The position numbers and the translations under genes were made by a program. This document shows positions 12,276 to 24,639 of a stretch of 64,000 nt of DNA, in pieces. Below the pieces are notes generated by a model. It ran no database searches. It worked only from the letters and a program-made list of their open reading frames with translations, and was not told the origin of the DNA. Each line of letters starts with the position of its first letter. Within the stretch, counting starts at the first letter, position 1. The stretch comes from Scilla litardierei (lineage: Eukaryota > Streptophyta > Magnoliopsida > Asparagales > Asparagaceae): positions 32,264,418 to 32,328,417 of the forward strand of contig CM061132.1 of the NCBI GenBank assembly GCA_030789695.1. Direction: 5' to 3'.

Positions 12276-13842
12276 TTTTCATATGACTGTAAATGGTACT
12301 AGTAAGATCATCGGTTGGTTGTGCAAATCATTTCTTTGTAGCACATTAGCTTATTCGGGGTGGCCATTGTTGTGAATTTCCATGTGGATCCCCATCATTC
12401 TATGCGTCAACTCTAATCAGAGCATAAATTTTAAGCATGAGGTAACATTTATGCGCCAATGAATTGATTTCCTAGATGAAATTAATTAGTTGTGTGGCAT
12501 GTCGTTTAACATTAGAATTTGTTTTTCAATTTTTGTTATACAACAGATGTGTAATGTCTCAATTTGTCAATCATGCTATGATAGCAAAAAGGAAAATTCT
12601 GGTTTTCCAGTGCATACGTTTAGAGGATATGAATGCCGACCTGTAATATAATGGCCATTTATTAATAATTGTTTGTTTCTTTTTGTCCATTCACTAGGAG
12701 AGGAGAATGTCCTCTTTGGTTGGACAATTAACATGTCGATGACATATGTACACACCTTGTCAATAAGAGAAATCAGCATATTGGACAATGACTGGGTAAT
12801 CCTTTCCCCCCAAATAGCATTTGATTTTTCTTGCTTCCCTATCATGATTTGATATGAAATAAAACTATAAGCTTCTGAGTGACCATAAAACTTTTTGGTA
12901 TTTTACAGTAAGCAAGATATTTTTTACGCCGAGCGATTGACTCCTGAAAGAGGCAATAACAATTGGTTTGGTGTTGATATCCTTAAAAATCTGTTTTTTC
13001 ACTATCTCATTTCTTCTTCTCTTGTGCTGGAGAGTTTAACTAACTCTCTCCCCCCAAACATTTCTCTTCAATTTAATGGCACTACCTTTGTGATCTTGAA
13101 GAATGCACCAAATTCATTATGTCAAGTTCTTACCTGTTATAGTTATTTTGATATAGTTTATGTTACGTATATAATTTATGGCAAAAAGATGGAATAACAT
13201 AAAAGATCAATTTCAAGATTTATGGTTAATGATCAACCAATGCTATATATCTATATCTATTTATCACACTTGGGGACTTAGGATAGAAAGTTCTTCCTTA
13301 GGCATCGTTGGAGGTTTGACATAAAAAGCAAAAAAAAAAACATACTGTATCATTTACTAATTACCTCTATGAGAACTATATTAACAGATGGTTACTATTA
13401 AGCAATGACACTGATTTTATACATATATATCTGTAAGTTCTATTAAGCACAACACTTTTTATGAAAACTTAGGTAATAAGCTTCCAAAACTTGTCATATT
13501 TTTCGAACTCCGTAAACCTGCCTTATTCCACTTTCCTCAATGCAAAATGCTTTTCAAGCTTTTTGCGAACCCTTTTGATCTGCCACGTTGCATCTTTAAA
13601 ATTCAATTTGAAATAGTCTTTTTAGCTATACAATCTGAATGTTTAAGCCATATTGGTACGAGTAGTCGTATATGCTCCTTTGGATGCGTCGTTTGCAAGA
13701 TGGTTTGCAAGATTGTTATCTTTTCAATTGACTGATTTCATCGCAAATGAGGAAAAAAACCCATAGCATCATTAGTGCACTGAATGTTCTATAAAACGAT
13801 TTGATGATATGGGAATAAAAGGAGTTGGATTTTTTTTGCCAG
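12276..13842. other. AT-rich 3' flank of the rhomboid gene
   Basis: No gene is supported. The first few hundred bases are probably 3' untranslated region, followed by AT-rich intergenic DNA up to the target duplication of the retroelement at 13848. Confidence 0.4.
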
Positions 13843-13847
13843 CTACC

Positions 13848-14193
13848 TGATAGGCTCCGAAAGAAAGATCTGATTTTTATATAAAATAATAGCAAAATGA
13901 AGATAATTGGATACAAAAGTAGGTGTACCCTCCTCTCAAGACGCCGTTATGAGGACGTCCGCACTTGTCTAATCTAAGATCTACCAAGAACTCTCAATAA
14001 CAATTCGATAATCAAGCATCCCCATAAATGACGGCTAGCCCTAGTTTAAATAAGAAAACCCCCGCCCTAAACAATGACTACTACGCCCTTAAAATTAATT
14101 AAAACAAGAATTGTCGAAAGCGCCCCTAGGGTGAGTCGTCGGCTGCCCTTGCCCTTGTGCGTGCGCGGCTTTCGCTGGCCCGTGGATTTAACA
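13848..14193 (-). repeat. 3' LTR of the gag-only gypsy element
   Basis: 346-base LTR, in minus orientation. It matches 17565-17907 with scattered substitutions and starts at the CTACC duplication. Confidence 0.9.
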
Positions 14194-14266
14194 TTACTCC
14201 CCCTGAAAATCCACCTTGTCCTCAAGGTGGTGCATGGCATTACTGGTGATGCTACTCCGAGTGGGA

Positions 14267-15699
14267 TGTTAGTGGTTGTGCCCTAGGCCAAATATTTGGA
14301 CCTTTATGTTATGTCATTTTCATTTATAAAATGTTTCTCTTATTATTGTTATTATTATATTGCTTGCATGTTTCTTTATAATAATGTTTGAATAGTTGTT
14401 TATGCTATTTTAAGCATCCCTAGTCATTCATCAGTAATGGTTTAATGATGAATTAAGACTAGTATGAGTTTGATAGATAATTATGAGATAATTATATGTA
14501 TGGTGATACAAATCAAACTTATAGGTACTTGTTGGAGAACATGTACTGGATAGACTCGCTATGAGATCATTACATGGATTAATGTCATAAATGATCTCAT
14601 AATAGTTATGTCATTGAATCCTTAGACCTGAGCTCATCACAGTTTCCTACATAAGGAACATCATATTTTGACATAATCAAACGTTATCTTTAATCAGATA
14701 ATCATAAAGGTTATGATCGAATATGATGTGAATTATGCAGAGGAAAGTGAATGAACAAGATGGAATTTGTCCCTCCCCTATGAGAGATATCTAATGGGCC
14801 CCTCGATAAGTAGGACTGAGAAATGCATGGCCATGCTCAAATGAATGTCATTTGATTTTATCAGTCTACTTAGAAAGCGAGAAATTAAATGTTTGAACTA
14901 CATAAGTATGACATTGTCCATGACTTATGTTCAAATAAGATATCGTGTGACAAAAGGATAATGACATGTTCTATTGGTTAGGTTAATATCGGACTAACGA
15001 TATTCATATTAATTGGGTAGTCAAAATGTCTTGCTAGAGACCAATTATGACTTGTGGGCTTCTAATGAGATTAGGCCCACTGTCAATTTAATATGAGCCT
15101 ATTGGGTCGCACACAAAGAACGAATTGGATAGGATATGGTTTAAACATGATTTCGAATATGATTTGAAATTCGTAATAAGGTGAAATATCTTAACCGTCA
15201 GATATCGTATCTCGTTAAGATATTATCCCTAAGATATCGTCGCTTAACTGAAATACGTTAATGGGTTAACGTGGGATTCTTATCCCTAAGATAGCGTCGC
15301 GTAACTGAATGTGGTTAAGGGGTTAACGTAGGATTCTATATAAGATATAGAATCACGATTTTCAGTTTTACGTTTTTAATCTATCTCCTCCGTTTTTGAG
15401 AAAAACAAAGAGCGAGAGAAACCCTAGTTGCGGCAAAGGAGCTAGCACCCTCGCAAGTCCTGTTCGTGACGTTCTCGTGTGGATACCGATTGAGGGTGGT
15501 CGTTCGCAGAACAGCACATACAGTCCGACAGATTCAGATCGTCGACAGATTCAGATCGTCGCAGCACCTATAGTCCGACAGATTCAGATCGTCAGAAAGG
15601 TTAGTAATCTATTCGAATTAATTAGAATCGCATGGATCTTGGTAGGTTTCTATTTTCCGCTGCGTATAAATTAGTTGTACTATGATAGAAACCCTAACA
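14267..15699. mobile_element. Solo LTR nested inside the gag-only element
   Basis: This 1433-base insertion begins TGTTAGTGG and ends CCCTAACA. It is flanked by the 5-base duplication TGGGA (14262-14266 and 15700-15704). No internal region remains, so it is a solo LTR left by recombination between two LTRs. The terminal TGTTAG...CTAACA inverted repeat and its size suggest a copia family. It interrupts the gag-to-pol junction of its host element. Confidence 0.85.
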
Positions 15700-15704
15700 T
15701 GGGA

Positions 15705-17376
15705 GTCGTCTTCCCCTCCGGTCCCTTTATCCTCCACGTCATCATCATCGTCCACCTCCGTTATCAACACTTGCAGCTTGCGACCCCACAGTGGTGTCCG
15801 GGGGTGAAACGCTCGTCGCATCTGAAACAGAGCCATTTCTGCCTCTTCTCTCTCATCTAGGCGTCGGTCATCCTCCGGAATTGGCCCCCAGCTGGTGGTG
15901 TGCTGCTCTGCTCTGTAATCTTCTCAGTACTCGCCTGATCTGTCCCAGTAGTGACCCCCGCTCCGCCTGCTCCAGACGAGATGCCCTTTTGTATTTGACC
16001 ACTGTAGCTGCTCCTGACTCTCCTATTCTCTGTCCGGGAGTCCTCCACCAACTGCTCCATCTCGATGACATCTGAGAGCCCCATGGGCTTGTAAGGCCTC
16101 ACCGCGACTCGAAGTCTGGGCCTCAACCCCTTCAGGAAGGTGCCCTCGAGTGACTTGTCTGAGACACCGTGTACTCTCCCTGCCAAAGTCTCGAACCTCT
16201 CAATGTATTCCCATACTGGTCCATCCTGCCTGAGGGCGTATAACTGCTCGTGAAGGTTTTCCAGGCGGGGATTCCTGAACTTCTCCAGAATTAGGTCCTT
16301 CAGTTCCTCCCAATCACGAATCGGCTGTCTCCTCTCCTTCCACTGGTACCACCCCAAGGCTCTCTCCTCCATATAAATGGCTGCCGCCTCCAGCTTCTGT
16401 GCATCGGTCATGTGGTGCGCTGCAAAATTCTCTCTACGGTAAACAACCAGGCATGCGGATTCTCCCCGGTGAACAGTGGCATCTTCAGCTTACGCACCAT
16501 GCAGTCTCATCCAAAGTGCCCCGGATCAGCCCTCCCATCTGGACAACGAGGTTGGCGATAGTGCTGTCGTCTCTCGTCCTGGGTCTCGTACTGTCGAGGT
16601 GGCTCTCCTCTACCGTCATTATAGTCCCCTCGGGGACCCCCATGTCTGTCCTCAAAGTCATCCCATCCCGCGTCATCTTCAAATTCAGCCACATAACCTC
16701 CACCGTCATCATAGTACCCCTGACTCTCCACCGGGTCAAATCCACCTCCAAAATCACGAGCCGGATCCTCTCAGTATGGCAGAAAACCCTCTCAACCTGC
16801 CGCGATCGACCGCGCTGCTCGCTGGAGACGTCGGGAGGCCGCTGTGGCCCGACGAAGACCCCCCGAGGCGGATGGGACGCGGGACGTGGGCGATGCTGCC
16901 CAGGCCCCCCGCGGGCCTGTACCTTGGCTGCGGGGCCCTGGTGGTGACTGCCCAGGGCCGCCGAGCCCTGGCGGTACTCTTCCGGGCCCCCGCGGCATGG
17001 GGCGGTGGCCGCGGGGCCCGTCGGGGGCAGGCGGTTGTTCGCCGGCCCCTGGCGGTGATGGGGTGCGTCGCCCCCCGGCCGTCTTCCAGGGGCTTCGTGG
17101 GGAGCCCTTCGGCTCTTCGTCGCTCGTATGGGCGGCGGCTAAGTTCGTCGTCCCCGCTTCCGCCTCTTCCGCCATTCGCCTAATGGATTCGCGGTAGTCT
17201 TCCTTCCACGGATCCCCATCTTCTCCATCGTATGATCCCTCCTCCACATAAGGCCGATCCGCATCCCAATCATCCATTTTCTCCTTCCCCTTCTTCAAAG
17301 GTGTCGTCTTTGATGCCAAATTAGGATTTCCTCCATCGAGGTGACTCGTCGACCATTGGGAGAGAAGCTTCGTCAA
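15705..17376 (-). pseudogene. Gypsy gag polyprotein, frameshifted
   Basis: The retrotransposon capsid (gag) protein packages the element's RNA. Transcription is minus, from near 17376. A long proline/glycine-rich N-terminal segment leads to LKMPLFTGENPHAW and then, after a frameshift near 16415, to the capsid core (GWYQWKERRQPI, WEELKDLILEKF, FLKGLRPRLR). Near 15800-15850 the zinc-knuckle-like CFRCDERFTPGHHC is present but in another frame, and an acidic tail follows. The frameshifts make this copy inactive. The nested solo LTR cuts off what follows. Confidence 0.8.
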
Positions 17377-17564
17377 TTGTTCCTCTGCTTGGATTGATTA
17401 GTGGCCAATAAATTGATGGAATCCGCCTATGACTTCATCGTCTCTTCGTGTGATTTCTTCACCCCTTCAATTTCCCCCATGAATTTTTCCTCCAAAGTGC
17501 CGAATTTATCCTTCGATCTCGTGGTCGGCACCGCCATGGATCGTCACGTGCTCTAATACCAAAT

Positions 17565-17907
17565 TGATAGGCTCCGAAAGAAAGATCTGACTTTTATATA
17601 AAATAATAGCAAAATGAAGATAAGTGGATACAAAAGTAGGTGTACCATCCTCCCAAGATATCGTTATGAGGACGTACGCACTCGTCTAATTTAAGATCGA
17701 CCAAGAACTCTCAATAACAATTCGATAATCAAGCATCCCCATAAATGGCTAGCCATAGTTTAAATAAGAAAACCCCCGCCCTAAACAATGACTAATATGC
17801 CCTTAAAATTAATTAAAACAAGAATTGTCGAAAGCGCCCCTAGATTGAGTCGTCGGTTGCCCTTGCCCTCGCGCGCGCGGGGCTTTCGCTGGCCCGTGGA
17901 TCTAACA
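17565..17907 (-). repeat. 5' LTR of the gag-only gypsy element
   Basis: 343-base LTR in minus orientation. The primer-binding site lies immediately inside it and the CTACC duplication immediately outside. Confidence 0.9.
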
Positions 17908-17912
17908 CTACC

Positions 17913-19778
17913 TTGTTTAGTTTAAGACCCAATGGTGTAAGCATAACATCTTTGCACAGCCCTTACCCATCATAGCAAGAACTTGGTTATATTCAGAACT
18001 CGTAATAAATAAATAAATAAATGCAAATATTACTTCAAATGGGGGCGAGGTTCTAAGGTTCAGTGATTTGACATATATTTGACATCATTATTGGATATCA
18101 ATGAACAAAACATGCCAAAAGCAGAAGACTGCATACCTAAGGGGCAAGACCCGAGTTAAAAGTTCTGTAGGTAACCAAAATTTGATGCCTCCGCCTACTC
18201 AGTCATATTGTACAAACACAATCAACGCCATTACACGGAAAATCTAATAAATGCACAAGAAACAAAAGTTATGTCTTATCAGGGTTTTAAATATCGAATA
18301 GCGGGATCGTATCAATGGAGGTTTTTCATATTGGATAGCAGATATTGGGAGATATATCGAGAATACGGGACAATTTGGGACATTATATATATAGAAGTAT
18401 AGATTGCTAAATAGTGGTTATAACATCCAATTTGTCACTATATCATTAAAATAGCACACTCAGATTATCTTATTAGAGCATGAAATGTAGGGGGATAGAA
18501 ATTTGCAAGATTGTATGCTTACTGACATTGTTGGGGTGCAATATCAAAGAGTACAGAAAATTTAAACGAGCTTTGCTCAAAATAAAGTAGTGATTATTTG
18601 ATTCTAAAATTAACCAAAAGTCATCTTGTTTTGTTATGGCGAACATATTAACTGATTGCGGCTAAGCATTAAACACAAGGAAGACACCAAATAAGAACAC
18701 AAAACATACTACCTAAAAAACCCAATAATCTTTTTGATTAAAGAAGTAAATTATTCTTAAAAGCAATCAACAAGGGTTGCAACATCATAGTAGCATATCA
18801 TCAATAACATAAAACCAGTCACAAACAGTCACAAGACCAAGGGTCACACCAACATAAATTAATTTTTTATTTTTAATTCATTCTTCTCCTCTTTTTCTTC
18901 TTTCTTCTAATCCATCTCGCCCACCTCTCTGTTTTGCTTGCTTAGCTCAGACTCGCTTTCATGTTCTCTTCTTTCATCCTTCTCTTCTACTGTTGCAACT
19001 TGTTGGCCTGCAACAGGCCTGTAGGTTGTAGCAGTAGCCGCAGATGAAGAGGAAGGTGAAACGAGGGATGAGGAGAAAGAATAGAACTTGGAAGGAAGAG
19101 AGACTCAGAGGAGGAGGAAGAAAAAAATGGGAAGAAAGAACATAAAGAAGAAGAAGAACAGGAGGAGGAAGGTTTTGAGAATCGAAATTTCCTAAATGAT
19201 GAAGGTCTAAAGAAGGAATATAGTATCGACATCTCTTGTCTGACACCTGTTGCCGACTTGCCAAACCATCCATCCAATTCTCTTGCAAGCATTTGGTCCT
19301 AAATTTTCAATTAGTTCTTGCGTTGTATTTTATAGAAAAAATGTTTGGGTCTAACAGTATAGACCCAAAACCGCTTCTCTTTTTTGAAAAAAAAAATCGA
19401 CCATATAGGGGATAAAAATTCACATATCTCATCAGTGGGGGTGTTTCCGTGATATATGAGTCATATCAGCCAATATTTGAAACAATGTGTCATAAAATGT
19501 TTCATGTCAAATCACATCAAATTGATTTATGTAAATGGAAGGCGAAAAGGGTGGAATCCTCTTGCTGCATCAGGAATTCGAATAAACAAACACCAAATAT
19601 AGCTACATGTGTATTTGCCCCGTAAAGGTTTATGGTACAGTGAACAAATAAATCTGAAGTTGCATAATAAACTTTAAATCAGTTTTTTCACTTCTAACGT
19701 TACTCTGTAGCAAGAGTAACATCTAAACAACTAACTTTGGACATAGCTGTTTAATTATTCCAGTTGCTATATATCTTT
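17913..19778. other. Intergenic DNA without a supported gene
   Basis: AT-rich sequence with a purine-rich stretch (about 19045-19180) that gives open frames by composition. I see no recognisable protein, RNA gene or clear element boundary. Confidence 0.4.
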
Positions 19779-19779
19779 A

Positions 19780-20811
19780 CTAGTCATAACCCGTGCCCGT
19801 GGGCACGGTTCATTTAAGATTTTTCCCCGCGAAATCCTTGTTCCCAAAAAATTATTTCCACAGCTAAAATTTAAAAGAACAACAAATTAACGTAAAAATA
19901 TTTAGCGGCACGGGCACCTTCGGTGTGGGCGCCTTCAGCATGGAACAACTAATTTGGCGCATGCGCCTTCGACACAGAACAACAAATTCGGCACGGGCGC
20001 CTTCGGCGCCAGTTTATTTAAGATATCACCTCAAAATCTTTGTTCTCCCCAAGAATTATATCCCCTCTAAAATTTCAACGAACAAAAATTTAGCTTCGTC
20101 GTTGGCACGGTTCATTTAAGATATCCCCTCGAAATCTTTGTTCTCCAAAAAATTATTTCCACAGCCAAAATTTAAAAGAATAACAAATTAGCGTAAAAAA
20201 ATTTAGCGACACGGGCGCCTTAGGCGCGGAACAAAAAATTCAGCGTGGGCGCCTTTGACGCGGAACAACAAATTAGCGTAAAAAATTTAGCGGGCGCTAC
20301 AACGCGGAACAACAAATTAGCATAAAAATATTTCAGAATTTTACAGCCAATGAAAGTGAGTGCGGGGACTTTTTTATATGCACTTGTTTGTAACCGAAAA
20401 TTTGTCTGAGTTGGACAAATTGGGCGGTGATTTGGGGATTAAATTTGTTTTTGACTGCAATGATTGATGCCACATACTGTTATGAGAGATATTTTGATGA
20501 TATTGTAATTGTTGTGGAAATCTTTGTGCATTAAATTCTCACCATTAAAATTTTAAAAGAGGATGGCCCAAGTTTCAAAGACAGAGCACAACTTTTTATG
20601 CATTAAATTTTAACGAATATCAATAATGTTGCACTAAAAATTTAGTTCCCCCTCCAAACCCTCCCCCCAAATTTTTTCACATACTATCATCTCAATCATT
20701 CACTCATCAAGATTAAATCTGAGTCGTCTTTCTATCAACTTACCTGTTTGTCATAGTCAGCTTGTCCTAATCAGCACTAGAATTCAAAAAAGTTGTGTTT
20801 TATATAATAGA
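19780..20811 (-). mobile_element. Non-autonomous Helitron A
   Basis: Read on the minus strand, the element starts with TCTATTATATAAAACACAAC at 20811 and ends with CTAG at 19780. The 3' end carries a GC-rich hairpin (GTGCCCACGGGCAC) a few bases before GGTTATGACTAG. The next host base is T, as expected for insertion between A and T. These are the classical Helitron ends. It holds no gene, only a minisatellite rich in GGCGCCTT and AACAACAAATT. Its 5' end abuts the 3' end of Helitron B exactly. Confidence 0.85.
19890..20310. repeat. Helitron minisatellite (GGCGCCTTCGGC / AACAACAAATT)
   Basis: Irregular repeat of a 35-45 base unit combining GGGCGCCTTCGGCGCGGAAC and AACAAATTAGCGTAAAAA-type parts. 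Related arrays sit in Helitrons B and D. Confidence 0.65.
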
Positions 20812-20929
20812 CTAGTCATAACCCGTGCCCGCGGGCACGGTTCATTTAAGATTTTCCCCCGCGAAATATTTGTTCTCCAAAAAATTATTTCCACAGCCAA
20901 AATTTAAAAGAACAAATTAGTGTAAAAAT

Positions 20930-21240
20930 ATTTAGTGGTACGGGCGCCTTCGGCACGGAACAACAAATTCGGCACAGACGCCTTCGACACGGAACAATAA
21001 ATTCGGCACAGGCGTCTTCGGCGAGGAACAACAAATTAGCGTAAACAAATTAGCGTAGAACAACAAATTTGGCGCGGGCGCCTTCGGGGCGGAACAACAA
21101 ATTAGCGTAGAATAACAAATTTGGCACGGGCGCCTTCGGCGCGGAACAACAAATTAGCGTAGAATAACAAATTCGGCATGGATGCCTTCGACGCGAAACA
21201 ACAAATTAGCGTAAACAAATTTAGCGGGCGCCGAAGCCAA
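20930..21240. repeat. Minisatellite in Helitron B
   Basis: Tandem-like array of the same GGCGCCTTCGGCGCGGAACA / CAAATTAGCGTAGAA unit as in Helitron A, here with more regular copies. Confidence 0.7.
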
Positions 21241-21659
21241 ACCGATTTTCTAGTGAGTTACTCCTAATACATGCATGTTGCTTGAACAAAATAAATGGTA
21301 AACAACTACCTGTTTAAAAGTTGACATTTCGTTGGATCAAAAAAATTTGCCCAAGTCGTGCTCTGTCAATTTCCATATTCTCTAATAAAAATTATTCCTA
21401 AAGGCTTTTGCAATATCTTTCCATCCTCGGGTACAAAGCAGATGAGAAGAAACATTATTTATGCCTCAATATTAATCTTGCAAATCAATTGGTTATACAA
21501 ATCAATTGTTTGAAAAGAAGCACAGGTTATTATGTTTACAAATCAACAAATACGAATACGAACATTTCTCAACATTCTCAACATTCTTAACATATACTTT
21601 CAAAATTCTCAATTATAATATCTTGAACTCAGTTGATGAAAACATGCACAAATTTGTTG

Positions 21660-21760
21660 ATATCTCACTACATATGATGGGGGGATCGGGTCTCGAACCC
21701 GTGCATCCCCTGAGGGATGCATGAGAGTTTCCCGTTGAGGTGAGCCATTAGAATCTCACA
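21660..21760 (-). other. Possible tRNA-derived SINE remnant (B-box)
   Basis: On the minus strand the stretch contains GGTTCGAGACC, which matches the RNA polymerase III B-box, and upstream a weaker TGGCTCACC stretch at A-box distance. It does not fold as a full tRNA. It may be a SINE head or coincidence. Confidence 0.3.
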
Positions 21761-22184
21761 TTACAATGTTTCATCAACCCATATGCCATGAACCACCAGC
21801 ACAACACCATCATCAAGCGATGCCCATCATTCCTGACTGAGATCAATGGGCATGAAGCACATCACCAGCTACACATGCATTTCCTTTACTAATCAGGCAC
21901 CTCTTCAGGCACCTCGAACATCCTCAAATTGATTAGAATAAATTGCTTCATCTTTCGCACGATTTGTCCCAATTATTTCTGACATAAGGACAAACAATTA
22001 AAATAAGTAACCCAAAGATTGTCGTATAACTTAAATGTTTGTCCCTTCCCTCTTGATCATATGAGAAGTTGAGATCGCTAGATGTGCAGATAACAATGAA
22101 GAAGGTTGATGATAAATATAAAATGATTGTCAGCTGTATTTTTAACATACGATCATTGTATTTTTCTTCTTGCATTACTATGGG

Positions 22185-22656
22185 CCTGAGTTGGACTCGG
22201 GATGCCAAATGCCAACCTCAGAGTAGCCATCTTCTGTGGTGCAAGCGCGGAACATTCCCCTGGTATTAAAAGACATCGCCACTTACCCCTCTGGCAGAAA
22301 CGACAATGAGTCCTACATTTCCTTAAGGAACGTTCTTGACGACATGAAACGATGCCTCTTTGAGGGAGAGACCCTTGTACTCCATCAATGCAGCAACTTC
22401 ATGGGCAACCGTGGCTTGAATGATTGCCTCACCATGCCCCACTGCTCAGACTGCACATAGGGAATTGGCATATGTTCCTGCACCAATGATCGGCGTATCA
22501 CCAATTCTGCCCACCATCTTGTTTACCAGCCCGCCAGTGAAGGTTGCTGCGGCTAAGTTTCCATTGCGATCCACTGCGACAACCAACTGTACCGATTTGG
22601 TTGTCGCCTTTATCTTCTGCTGTCTTTGTTGGCATCACAAGTGGAGTGAAGTCAAT
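22185..22656 (-). pseudogene. Captured exon of isoaspartyl peptidase/L-asparaginase
   Basis: The intact enzyme is an N-terminal nucleophile hydrolase that frees aspartate or asparagine and cleaves itself before a threonine. The fragment begins after an acceptor-like TGTAG, continues to [10 protein letters not shown], the self-cleavage site with its nucleophile threonine, and then loses two bases. After the shift come [52 protein letters not shown] and, in a further frame, [20 protein letters not shown]. The usual STGG is FTGG. Shifts and stops show it is dead. It lies within Helitron B and was presumably captured from a host gene. Confidence 0.85.
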
Positions 22657-23954
22657 CTACATGCAATCAGATCCAGCGTCAGCACTTTTCGTTGCAATAA
22701 TACTTGTAGGAAATAAATTTTTCTTCAAGAAGAACTTCTCACAAGCGGAGAATTTTGTTGTATTTTACCCTTTAAATGAGCAGTAAACTTCAGAAACTTC
22801 TTAAACATAGAGAACATTTTCAGATTCCGACAATATTTACAAAACATTAACCCTATGACAGGGAAATGAATCAAGTATTGTTGGAAAACATGTTTCCCAG
22901 TAAAACTGCTAGTCAAATGCCTTTCTTTATTAGAAAGGACAGAGGCACGACTATAATACAGCACAAATCAATTCCCAGAATGGACCAATGGAACAACCCT
23001 AATCATCTGCATTTTGCAACCAAAAGAAATTTACAGAAGAATCCAAAGAGGAATGAGAAGGGACGATTGACGAACCTAAAACAGTAATGAGAAGGGCATT
23101 GCCATTTGCATTGGCATTATGGCCTGTTTGTTATCATGCAAATTTAATTGACCTCATGTACTTTATAAAAGAAGCACATGTTTAATAAACTGTAAAATAA
23201 ACTGCTAACAAACGTATGCTCGTGGATTATCATACAGTTATTAAACATTGCAATGAACTGCTAACAACTTATTAAAATTGCAATGAACTGCTAACAACTT
23301 ATTAAAATTGCAATTGTACAAGTAAACTTATTAAACATGAACATAAACTATAAAACTTCCATCCAACAACATACCAATAGCAAAAAACTTATAAATAAAT
23401 TCATCCAGTGTGTAAAAACAGAACCAATCGTTTGTTTGCTTGGCTAAAGGTATCATGTGTTGGCTACAGATATGACTCAAGCGATAGAATACTATTGTTT
23501 TAAACACAGATATCACACACTCATATTGTAACATAATCAAAATGCACATATACACCTACTGAAATGATGCTCACAGATTTTCAAATAGAAAAAATATGCA
23601 GCAATGATAAAATCTGAAACATATAAAAGCTCAAATTTGAAACATGGCAACAATAAAAACTATGACGGCATGCATACCAAACAAATACATATGCAGCAAA
23701 AATCAGTATACTGTTGCAATGTGTAAACTGCAATACCAACAGCTTTTTAGTAACATCCTGCTCCTCGTACCCTTTACTTTTTCCTTCAAAGCTGCTAAAC
23801 CAAACACAAATTTTGCCAGAAACTATGTATTATTGAAATGCCCTCATATCCCATTTAGCATTTTCTAGTATCCAAAAAACTCAGCGCTCACAAAATCAGC
23901 GCTCACAAATTAAACGTCTTTACATATTATACAAAAATATGCATCTATGGTTAC

Positions 23955-24007
23955 CTGGAGGTCATTTGGCACAAATCCAGCATCTACAGCAGCTTGGGTG
24001 GCCCCAA
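23955..24007 (-). pseudogene. Captured single exon of ETF-alpha
   Basis: Electron-transfer flavoprotein alpha carries electrons from mitochondrial dehydrogenases. This 53-base stretch encodes GATQAAVDAGFVPNDLQ, which is the conserved FAD-binding core of the family. It is bordered by an acceptor (TTTTCTGTAG) and a donor (GTAACC), so a whole exon with its splice sites was taken as genomic DNA. The short length is offset by the near-invariant motif. Adjacent exons were not found. Confidence 0.75.
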
Positions 24008-24639
24008 CTACAGAAAAGATAAAATGATAACAATTAGCGAGTGGCCCCAATTGGATTCTTATGATAATGAGATTCTCGTTGAAGATATATCTACTACTTC
24101 CTTAGATTAAAACTTAACTAAATCAAATGGAAAACATAGAAAATGAAATTGACAGAATATATAAAGGAAATGAATTCGGATTTACGGTACATCTTATAGT
24201 TATTTCTTTCCTCTTCCACAAACATCAATCTAGCTCATTTTCTTTTGTAGTATATCTTCCTATATATCTATCTAGCGACACATAACCCTAGCCGTACATC
24301 TTCCTAAAATACACATAATCACCAGAATAAAACATCTTCATTTGCCAACCAGGCTTCACTTTAGTGTCAAAATAGATTTGGGATTATGAGATGCATCTCA
24401 ACCAGGCTTCACTTTAGTGTCAAATAGATCAATTGGTCGAATTTCGTTGAATGCATCTCAACATTTTGCCAACCTAAAATACTCATAATCCCAACTAATT
24501 ACAACCACTAAAACATCTCCATTTGCCAATTGATCTTCAATCAGCATCAGAATAGACTCGGCAGCCAAACCCTAAATCCTAAAATACACATAATCACCGG
24601 CATCTATACGAAAAAGAAACCTAAGAAAGGAGGTGGTTA

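Larger units (their letters stand above)
13848..17907 (-). mobile_element. Gag-only Ty3/gypsy element with pol deleted
   Basis: Two LTRs of about 345 bases (13848-14193 and 17565-17907) are about 95% alike by eye, begin TG and end CA, and are flanked by a perfect 5-base duplication CTACC (13843-13847, 17908-17912). On the minus strand the primer-binding site TGGTATTAGAGC (17561-17550) resembles the initiator tRNA-Met site. Gag follows, and then pol is missing. The only pol remnant is the last few codons, HLEDKVDFQG, next to a polypurine run before the left LTR. Without the nested solo LTR the element is only about 2.6 kb, so it depends on another element's enzymes. Confidence 0.9.

Noticed and set aside
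19781..20820. The GC-rich hairpin element read as a TIR transposon or MITE
   Set aside because: The ends are not inverted copies of each other. One end is TC and the other a hairpin plus CTAG, with A/T insertion, which is Helitron structure.
21660..21760. A tRNA gene on the minus strand
   Set aside because: A B-box is present, but acceptor and anticodon stems do not form, so only a weak SINE remnant is suggested.
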